Shown: positions 57,683-64,000 of the stretch, piece by piece
How the letters are laid out: each line of letters opens with the position of its first letter
Numbering within the stretch: position 1 is the stretch's first letter
NCBI GenBank assembly: GCA_051658525.1
Contig: JBOFMT010000119.1
Coordinates: 1 to 64,000 of the forward strand
Source of the DNA: JBOFMT01 sp051658525
GTDB lineage: Bacteria > Bacillota_I > Bacilli_A > Erysipelotrichales > Erysipelotrichaceae
Length of the DNA: 64,000 nucleotides
Direction: 5' to 3'
Notes under the pieces: model-generated
Told to the model about the DNA's origin: nothing
The model's input: only the letters and a program-made list of their open reading frames with translations
Databases searched by the model: none
Made by a program: the position numbers and the translations under genes

Positions 57683-58840
57683 TTACTTTCCTTTCCACAG
57701 CATACCGACTGCTATAATATACAAGATGACCGCTCCAATAAAAGGAAATAGGGCATCCATTGCATATAAACTACCTGCAAACAGGGCACCGATCACGCCA
57801 CCCATCGAGCGTAAAGAGTTCAACATTCCAAAAATAACTCCACTATCCTCTTCCGGTGCATGCTCTGCAATTGCTGCCTGTTGCAACGGTACACTTGCCG
57901 AATAAGCTAATAGAAATAATACATTCATTCCTAAGAAGTAGACAACACCATTTGGTAACAATGACGTTGCTAAAACCATGGCGGAAACAAGCACAATCCC
58001 CATCAATACCTTACGCAAATCAAACTTGCGAATCAACCAAAGGACAAGGGTAGCATTTAGGATTAAGGATCCAACCCCTACAATCCCTTTAATCATACCA
58101 TTATAGGCACTTGAAAGTTGTAATACATCTTTTAAATAATAGTTGAAACTATTGTCATACAACACAATTCCCGTATTCAATAGAAATGCACATACCAACA
58201 TCACAATCAAACCACGGGTTAACAGATGGCGATTGGTTTTAAATGTAGAAAAGGGATTCAACGCACGACGTAACTCTTGTTTTGAGATGGTTGTTTTTGG
58301 TCGTTTTTGTTCCTTCAATGTCAACATGACAAGTAGGGCTAATACTAAAAATACGGTTTGTAGTGCAAAGGTTAGCGGAATCGAAACAACTCCAACCATA
58401 CCACCTAAGAAATAGCCAAATGTTCCGGTAAGTGCTGTAATAGTGGTAAACATCGTCATATTCCGTGCGGTATTTCCTCGATTTTCACTACTAACCATCG
58501 AAAGGGCACTCACAACAAAACCTCCAACAAAAAGACCTGCGAAAATACGTGCAAAGACTACAGCAAATGCTCCATCAGCAAAGGCAAACAGCCATTGACC
58601 AACAATATAACCCAACACACCGATGGTTAAGATGCGCTTTCGCCCATATAAGTCGCTCAGTTTTCCCCAAAGTGGAGAAAGTAAAAAACTAGCAAGGGAC
58701 ATCGCTGCAAACGAATACCCAAACAAGTAATCAGGAACGGATAGATTACTCATGATGGTTGGTGTAATTGGGTGAATCATATTCGCCCCCAACATTAGGA
58801 TTGCATAAGCGAAAATTAATTTATTTAACTGTGATTTCAT
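57683..58840 (-). CDS. Major facilitator superfamily transporter
   Basis: 385 residues with 12 predicted membrane segments. The first-loop MFS motif reads SPLWGKLSDLYGRKRILTIG, and a related SENRGNTARNMT follows the fourth segment. Overall it resembles the drug:proton antiporter (DHA1) group, but the substrate cannot be read. The start has GAGG close upstream; 14 earlier codons lack the family pattern. It lies between atpC and the DUF1146 gene. Confidence 0.9.
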   Translation of the reverse strand: MKSQLNKLIFAYAILMLGANMIHPITPTIMSNLSVPDYLFGYSFAAMSLASFLLSPLWGKLSDLYGRKRILTIGVLGYIVGQWLFAFADGAFAVVFARIFAGLFVGGFVVSALSMVSSENRGNTARNMTMFTTITALTGTFGYFLGGMVGVVSIPLTFALQTVFLVLALLVMLTLKEQKRPKTTISKQELRRALNPFSTFKTNRHLLTRGLIVMLVCAFLLNTGIVLYDNSFNYYLKDVLQLSSAYNGMIKGIVGVGSLILNATLVLWLIRKFDLRKVLMGIVLVSAMVLATSLLPNGVVYFLGMNVLFLLAYSASVPLQQAAIAEHAPEEDSGVIFGMLNSLRSMGGVIGALFAGSLYAMDALFPFIGAVILYIIAVGMLWKGK

Positions 58841-58911
58841 AACTACCTCATTCTTTTCCCTAATAGAATAGCATACTAACACCTAAAATGAGTAAAATAC
58901 TGCCTAAAAAC

Positions 58912-58937
58912 AAAAAAAGTGAGACTAGCTCACTTTT
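58912..58937 (-). terminator. ATP synthase operon terminator
   Basis: AAAAGTGAG and CTCACTTTT (58915-58923 with 58929-58937) then further T on the minus strand, directly after atpC. Confidence 0.88.
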
Positions 58938-58940
58938 ATG

Positions 58941-59333
58941 TTATTCACCTTTGATTTTAATTCGGTTGATCGCTTTCATCAATGCGACTTCAGCAGTTTT
59001 GCGTTCGTTGTCTTCCATATGATCGGTTAGAATTGCTTCTGCACGAGCTTTGGCTTCCAATGCACGTTCCAAATTAATTTCATTTTTGCTTTCAATGGTA
59101 TCTACAAGAATGTTGACTTGATTGTTCAACAAATGTAACAATCCACCACTAATTGCGTATTCATGAGAGAACCCTTGTTCAACAAGTGCCAATTTCGATG
59201 TGGTTAACATCGATACGATTGGCATGTGATTTGGCAGTAAACAAAATTGTCCTTCGGTCGAAACCGCTTGGATCATCGATGCTTCCATCGTTAAATACAG
59301 CCCCGCTGGGGTGATGATGCGTATTTGCAACAT
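58941..59333 (-). CDS. atpC: ATP synthase F1 subunit epsilon
   Basis: 130 residues. The N-terminal beta sandwich (LQIRIITPAGLYLTM, LPNHMPIVSML, YAISGGLLHLLNNQVNILVD) and the C-terminal helical hairpin (LERALEAKARAEAIL) are both present. The subunit couples the rotor to F1 and can inhibit ATPase activity. It lies 1 base after atpD and ends the operon at a terminator. Confidence 0.96.
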   Translation of the reverse strand: MLQIRIITPAGLYLTMEASMIQAVSTEGQFCLLPNHMPIVSMLTTSKLALVEQGFSHEYAISGGLLHLLNNQVNILVDTIESKNEINLERALEAKARAEAILTDHMEDNERKTAEVALMKAINRIKIKGE

Positions 59334-59334
59334 C

Positions 59335-60732
59335 TTAAGCCTCTAACGATTTGGCTTTCGCTACTGCTTCCTCAACCGTACCTACAAACATAAATGCTTG
59401 CTCTGGTAAGTGATCGTATTTTCCCTCAAGAATTGCTTTGAATGATGCCACAGTATCTTCTTTCGGTACATAACGTCCGTCCATTCCAGAGAATTGCTCT
59501 GCAACGTTGAACGGTTGTGACAAGAAGTTACGGATACGGCGCGCACGGTTTACGATGGCTTTATCATCTTCTGACAACTCATCCATCCCCAAGATTGCGA
59601 TAATATCTTGTAATTCTTTATAACGTTGTAAGATTTGTTGCACACCACGTGCTACATGATAATGCTCATCCCCAACAACAAGTGGATCCAAGATACGTGA
59701 TGCTGACTCTAGTGGATCAACTGCAGGGTAGATACCAAGTGCAGCAATACCACGATCCAATACCGTTTTTGCATCCAAGTGATTGAAGGCAGTTGCCGGT
59801 GCCGGGTCAGTCAAGTCATCGGCAGGAACGTAAATCGCTTGAACAGAAGTGATAGATCCATCACTCGTTGATGTGATACGTTCTTGTAAAGCACCCATTT
59901 CTGTAGCAAGGGTTGGTTGGTAACCTACCGCTGAAGGCATACGACCTAAAAGGGCTGATACTTCAGAACCTGCTTGTGTGAAACGGAAAATATTATCTAC
60001 GAACAACAATACGTCTTGGTGATCTACGTCACGGTAGTATTCCGCCATTGTTAATCCACTCAAAGCAACACGCATTCTCGCTCCTGGTGATTCATTCATT
60101 TGTCCATAAACTAGAACTGTTTTATCGATAACGCCTGAATCTGTCATCTCATGGTAAAGATCGTTTCCTTCACGGGTACGTTCTCCAACACCAGCAACAA
60201 CACTCAAACCACCATGTTCTTTTGCAATGTTGTGAATCAACTCTTGCATCAATACGGTTTTACCAACTCCAGCACCACCGAACAAACCAATCTTCCCACC
60301 TTTTGCATAAGGACACAATAGGTCAATTACCTTGATTCCGGTTTCTAAGATTTCTGCAGTTGTTTGTTGTTGATCAAATGTTGGGGCTGCACGGTGAATT
60401 GGCATACGTTGAACGCTTGCGTCCAACTTCGCTTTTCCATCGATTTCATTCCCTAACACGTTAAACATTCTTCCCAATACGGCTTTTCCAACCGGTACAC
60501 TGATTGGGGCTCCTGTATCAATCGCTTCCATACCACGAACCAATCCATCGGTAGATCCCATGGAGATGGTACGAACACGTTGGTCTCCCAAGTGCTGTGC
60601 TACTTCAACAACCAATACATCATCATGGAAAGGAATTTTAATTGCGTTCAACAAGGATGGTAGTTCGCCGTTTTCAAATAAAATATCGACAACAGGACCA
60701 ATGATTTGAACAATTTTTCCTTTGTTTTGCAT
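59335..60732 (-). CDS. atpD: ATP synthase F1 subunit beta
   Basis: 465 residues with the catalytic P-loop GLFGGAGVGKTVLMQEL, GERTREGNDLY and the LLFVDNIFRFTQAGSEVS and ALLGRMPSAVGYQPTL regions; the catalytic Glu lies in GERTRE. The length is standard. It lies 14 bases after atpG. The enzyme makes ATP from the proton (or sodium) gradient or, in fermenters, more often pumps ions out. Confidence 0.98.
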   Translation of the reverse strand: MQNKGKIVQIIGPVVDILFENGELPSLLNAIKIPFHDDVLVVEVAQHLGDQRVRTISMGSTDGLVRGMEAIDTGAPISVPVGKAVLGRMFNVLGNEIDGKAKLDASVQRMPIHRAAPTFDQQQTTAEILETGIKVIDLLCPYAKGGKIGLFGGAGVGKTVLMQELIHNIAKEHGGLSVVAGVGERTREGNDLYHEMTDSGVIDKTVLVYGQMNESPGARMRVALSGLTMAEYYRDVDHQDVLLFVDNIFRFTQAGSEVSALLGRMPSAVGYQPTLATEMGALQERITSTSDGSITSVQAIYVPADDLTDPAPATAFNHLDAKTVLDRGIAALGIYPAVDPLESASRILDPLVVGDEHYHVARGVQQILQRYKELQDIIAILGMDELSEDDKAIVNRARRIRNFLSQPFNVAEQFSGMDGRYVPKEDTVASFKAILEGKYDHLPEQAFMFVGTVEEAVAKAKSLEA

Positions 60733-60746
60733 GTTTTTTCCTCCGC

Positions 60747-61586
60747 TTATAATGCATCCGCACCGGCAACAATTTCCGAAATCTCTTGCGTAATTGAAGC
60801 TTGACGGGCTTGGTTAAACTGTAATTCTAAGGTTTCTTTTAATTCATCCGCATTGTCAGTAGCCGTTTCCATCGCCATGCGACGGCTTGCTTCCTCACTC
60901 GTACGGGTTTCTAAATAATAAGCATAAATCATCGATTTCAAATACATCGGGATCAAGTCGTTCAGGATAACTTCCCCACTTGGCTCAAACAATGTTTCTA
61001 CTTGCGTTGATTTTTGCTTTGGCATTTCAATTGGTAGTAAAGATACTTTCGTTGCTTCGAAGGTAACGGAGTTTACAAATTTCGTATACACGATATTAAT
61101 TTGTGATACTTCATTACGTACATAAGCAGCTAAGATATCATCACAAGCACGTGCAATGACTTGATAGGCTTGTGTCTCTTCCATGTTGAGGACTTCTCCT
61201 ACAACATTAGAAAAGTGAGACTTAATCCAGCTCACACCACGAACCCCAAAGACAACCACTTGCTCTTCGTCCGCGACATTTTGCGTTAGCTCACGATAGA
61301 CGTTGGCATTGTAACCACCGCATAATCCCATATTGGATGTGAAGACTAACGTCAGCGGCTTGTTGCTTGTTGGTTTGTTTAGGTAGGGATGTGATACTTG
61401 ATCCAAGCTAGCCAAAATTTGTTCCACACTATCTTTTAAATACGTTGCGTACTCTTTGTTGGCATCCATCAAATCACGTTGTTTTTTTAATTTACTCGCA
61501 GCTACTAGCTGCATCGCTTTCGTGATTTTTCGTGTAGAATCAACGGAGCGAATGCGAGCCTTAAGCGCTAAGGTCCCTTGTCCCAT
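60747..61586 (-). CDS. atpG: ATP synthase F1 subunit gamma
   Basis: 279 residues of the central rotor shaft. The N-terminal helix IRSVDSTRKITKAMQLVAASKL, the internal SNMGLCGGYNANV and the C-terminal helix ATDNADELKETLELQFNQARQ match the family. It sits 3 bases after atpA and 14 before atpD. Confidence 0.97.
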   Translation of the reverse strand: MGQGTLALKARIRSVDSTRKITKAMQLVAASKLKKQRDLMDANKEYATYLKDSVEQILASLDQVSHPYLNKPTSNKPLTLVFTSNMGLCGGYNANVYRELTQNVADEEQVVVFGVRGVSWIKSHFSNVVGEVLNMEETQAYQVIARACDDILAAYVRNEVSQINIVYTKFVNSVTFEATKVSLLPIEMPKQKSTQVETLFEPSGEVILNDLIPMYLKSMIYAYYLETRTSEEASRRMAMETATDNADELKETLELQFNQARQASITQEISEIVAGADAL

Positions 61587-61589
61587 AGC

Positions 61590-63104
61590 TTACTCCGCTA
61601 CGAGGTGCAATTGATCTAAAACAGCTTTTAATTGTGCTTCCAAATCACTCGTAATTCCATCTTTTCCTTCGATTGCATCCAAAAGGTCTGCATGATCATG
61701 AACAAAGGTACGGTGTAACAATTGTTCGTAAGCTTGCATTTGGCTTGCATGCAATGGTTTCAAGTATCCGTGTTTTGCCGCAAACAAGGTAACTACTTGC
61801 AATGCAACGCGCATTGGCACATATTGTCCTTGTTTTAGGATTTCCGTTAACTTTTCCCCATGATCCAAAATTGATTTGGTCGTTGCATCCAAGTCACTAC
61901 CGAATTTCGCAAAGGCTTGAAGTTCACGATATTGTGCAAGTTCTAGTTTCAATGAACCAGCAACTTGTTTCATCGCTTTGATTTGTGCTGCACTACCAAC
62001 ACGAGAAACGCTTAACCCACTGTCAACCGCAGGACGAACCCCACTATTGAACAACTCGGTTTGCAAGAAGATTTGTCCATCCGTGATAGAAATAACATTG
62101 GTTGGAATATAAGCGGAGATATCTCCAGCCAACGTTTCGATGATCGGCAACGCCGTCAAAGAACCTCCACCATAATCTTCATTTAATTTTGCTGCACGTT
62201 CCAACAAACGTGAATGTAAGTAGAATACATCCCCTGGATACGCTTCACGTCCTGGTGGACGACGCAACAATAAACTCATCGTACGGTAAGCTACCGCATG
62301 TTTTGATAAGTCATCATAGATAATTAAAACATCTTCGCCTTTTTCCATCCATTCTTCCCCAATGGCACAACCTGCGTATGGAGCAATGAATTGTAAAGGA
62401 GCTAGTTCACTTGCAGTCGCTGCTACAATGGTCGTATAGTCCATTGCACCATGACTTCTCAGTTTTTCTACGATTTGCGCTACGGTTGATGCTTTTTGTC
62501 CAATCGCAACATAAATACATTTGATACCAGTACCTTTTTGATTGATGATGGTATCCACTGCAATCGCAGTTTTTCCCGTTTGACGATCCCCGATGATCAA
62601 CTCACGTTGTCCACGTCCTACCGGAATCATCGAGTCAATGATTTTTAATCCTGTTTGCATTGGTTGATGAACACTTTTACGTGTCATAACCCCAGGAGCA
62701 ACACGTTCAACAGGGCGGAACGTATCACTAGCGATTGGGTTTCCCCCATCGATTGCTTGTCCCAATGCATTGACTACGCGTCCTAACATTTGATCTCCTA
62801 CCGGAACCTCAACGATTCTTCCCGTACGGCGAACTTCGTCACCTTCTTTGATCAATTTGTCAGAACCCATAAGTACAGCACCAACGTGTTCTTCTTCTAA
62901 GTTTAATACCATTCCATAAACATCACCAGGGAACAATAATAGTTCTCCCGCCATTGCTTGTTCTAAGCCGTGGATCAAAGCAATACCGTCACCAATCGTA
63001 ATAACGCTACCGACTTCACCAACGTCAAGAACATCATCATAACGTTTGATCTGTTCCTTGATGATTTTGCTGATTTCTTCAGGTCTCAAGTTCACTTTAT
63101 TCAC
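61590..63104 (-). CDS. atpA: ATP synthase F1 subunit alpha
   Basis: 504 residues with the non-catalytic nucleotide site GDRQTGKTAIAVDTI, the N-terminal KIIKEQIKRYDDVLDVGEVG, and DDLSKHAVAYRTMSLLLRRPPGREA. RVGSAAQIKAMKQVAG near the C-terminus carries the Arg finger region. It lies 4 bases after atpH and 3 before atpG. Length is standard. Confidence 0.98.
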   Translation of the reverse strand: MNKVNLRPEEISKIIKEQIKRYDDVLDVGEVGSVITIGDGIALIHGLEQAMAGELLLFPGDVYGMVLNLEEEHVGAVLMGSDKLIKEGDEVRRTGRIVEVPVGDQMLGRVVNALGQAIDGGNPIASDTFRPVERVAPGVMTRKSVHQPMQTGLKIIDSMIPVGRGQRELIIGDRQTGKTAIAVDTIINQKGTGIKCIYVAIGQKASTVAQIVEKLRSHGAMDYTTIVAATASELAPLQFIAPYAGCAIGEEWMEKGEDVLIIYDDLSKHAVAYRTMSLLLRRPPGREAYPGDVFYLHSRLLERAAKLNEDYGGGSLTALPIIETLAGDISAYIPTNVISITDGQIFLQTELFNSGVRPAVDSGLSVSRVGSAAQIKAMKQVAGSLKLELAQYRELQAFAKFGSDLDATTKSILDHGEKLTEILKQGQYVPMRVALQVVTLFAAKHGYLKPLHASQMQAYEQLLHRTFVHDHADLLDAIEGKDGITSDLEAQLKAVLDQLHLVAE

Positions 63105-63108
63105 CCCT

Positions 63109-63648
63109 TTAATTAGGATTTACAACTTGTTTTTTCATATTTGTCAGGCGCGTTAAGACCGTATTGTCAATGACTTGGTCTTTTACTTTAATGCGAATTC
63201 CTGCAATTAGACTTTCGTCGATACTGCATACAAGTTTTACCTTTTTGTTTAGTTTTGTTTCTAACATCGCAACGATGCGTTGGTTTGCAGCTTCATCCAG
63301 TGCATGTGCACTTGTAAGTTGTACCACTTCAATGTCGCGGTGTTCATAATATAACGCCATAAACGCTCGTTGAATATCGAATACGTAATAGACGCGGTTT
63401 TTATCAATCAAAAGCTTGATGAAGTTTAGCAGAACCGCTTGTACGTTTCCTTGAAATACTTCATCAAACAACTGTTTTTTTACTTGCTTATCCAACTGTG
63501 GACTGTTCATGAGTTTCACAAAGTCAGGTTGGGTATGCAAGATATCAATGATTGCTTGATAATCCTGTGTAATTTCCTCACACAGATTGAGTTCTTGACT
63601 CAATTCAAATAAAGCAGTACCGTAGGTACTTTCAACTACGCTTGCCAT
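63109..63648 (-). CDS. atpH: ATP synthase F1 subunit delta
   Basis: 179 residues that connect F1 to the peripheral stalk. YGTALFELSQE at the N-terminus and the C-terminal SIDESLIAGIRIKVKDQVID match the OSCP/delta family, which is otherwise poorly conserved. The start overlaps the end of atpF by 13 bases with GGGGAAG upstream. Confidence 0.95.
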   Translation of the reverse strand: MASVVESTYGTALFELSQELNLCEEITQDYQAIIDILHTQPDFVKLMNSPQLDKQVKKQLFDEVFQGNVQAVLLNFIKLLIDKNRVYYVFDIQRAFMALYYEHRDIEVVQLTSAHALDEAANQRIVAMLETKLNKKVKLVCSIDESLIAGIRIKVKDQVIDNTVLTRLTNMKKQVVNPN

Positions 63649-64000
63649 GGTTCTTCCCCAGCAATGGTAATGAATTCATCTACATATTTTTGATAACTTG
63701 CTTCATCCAACTCTTTTTCCACAATTTTCTTCGCTGCCAAAAAGGCAACTTCGCTAATTTCGTTTTTGATGGCCTTTTGTACTTCGATACGATCTCGTTT
63801 GATTTGCGCTTGTGCACTTGCTTTTACAAGTTCAGCTTCGTGCTTCGCACGCGCCATGATTTCACGACGTTCTAGTTCAGCTTGGTGCTTTGCTTGTTCT
63901 ACAATCGTACTCGCTTCGCTTTTTGCCGATTTGATTTGATCACGATAATCCGCTAATACGCGCTCACTCGATTCTCTATTGCTACGCGCAGCGTGCAACT
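63636..64000 (-). CDS. atpF: ATP synthase F0 subunit b, partial (N-terminus beyond the window)
   Basis: The last about 120 residues of the peripheral-stalk b subunit; the gene runs off the right edge. What is visible is a long charged helix with heptad character (ASTIVEQAKHQAELERREIM and AKKIVEKELDEASYQKYVDEF). The N-terminal membrane anchor is missing, so the true start lies outside; the TTG near the edge is internal. It overlaps atpH by 13 bases. Confidence 0.93.
   Translation of the reverse strand, partial: LHAARSNRESSERVLADYRDQIKSAKSEASTIVEQAKHQAELERREIMARAKHEAELVKASAQAQIKRDRIEVQKAIKNEISEVAFLAAKKIVEKELDEASYQKYVDEFITIAGEEPWQA

Noticed and set aside
1..64000. tRNA or rRNA genes, CRISPR arrays, prophage or att sites
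   Set aside because: No cloverleaf-like segment, regularly spaced repeat, phage structural gene or integrase was seen in any gap between genes.

Overview
The window reads as chromosomal DNA of a low-GC, fermentative Firmicute, most like the Erysipelotrichia. This is a guess from gene content and protein similarity; there is no 16S here. Supporting points are a B12-dependent ribonucleotide reductase, a class F flavodiiron protein, a phosphate acetyltransferase and L-lactate dehydrogenase pair, an ECF-type folate permease, and Bacillus-like clusters (rpsF-ssb-rpsR, yybS-gdpP-rplI-dnaB, walJ-htrA, tilS-hpt-ftsH-hslO-dusB-lysS). I found no rRNA, tRNA, CRISPR array, prophage or intact insertion sequence. 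About three quarters of the genes lie on the minus strand.

Layout. 0.1-2.7 kb: HIT protein, hemolysin III homologue, DegV, DUF1836. 2.7-16.6 kb, mostly minus: tpiA-pgk, the oxygen-defence genes tpx and the flavodiiron protein, pta, a folT-folC-ung-lipoprotein chain with overlapping ends, phosphoglucomutase, HPr, DUF523 and yaaA. 16.6-18.5 kb: a short RlmH-like gene, then an AT-rich accessory patch with a secreted protein, a 46-residue membrane peptide and a frameshifted transposase fossil. 18.5-20.1 kb: an old-yellow-enzyme gene and its MarR regulator behind a duplicated operator. 20.3-25.1 kb: a plus-strand operon with a PTS EIIC-EAL fusion, a methyltransferase and a Nudix-cyclase fusion, then a PfkB kinase. 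25.1-31.4 kb: single-gene metabolic and stress units on alternating strands separated by hairpin terminators. 31.4-41.8 kb: a long core cluster, origin-proximal in Bacillus, for translation, replication and cell envelope. 41.8-47.2 kb: ispD, nrdJ, ldh and small unknown genes. 47.4-58.9 kb: lysS-dusB-hslO-ftsH-hpt-tilS, a MazF-like gene, tagO, an MreB homologue, DUF1146 and an MFS carrier. 58.9-64 kb: the ATP synthase operon from atpC back to a partial atpF.

The most unusual observation is a pair of complementary RlmH relatives 15 kb apart. The gene in the usual walJ-htrA-rlmH position (32.1-32.5 kb) keeps the SAM-binding loop but lacks the last 14 or so residues that carry the tail ending in PYHK. 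The gene at 16.6-17.0 kb keeps a perfect tail but has lost the SAM-binding glycines and part of the fold. RlmH is known to build its active site from two subunits, so I infer an obligate heterodimer. Other points of note are the EIIC-EAL fusion with all catalytic EAL residues present, the Nudix-cyclase fusion, the class F flavodiiron protein, the duplicated MarR operator, an S6:S18-type leader before rpsF, and several small ORFs with good translation signals.
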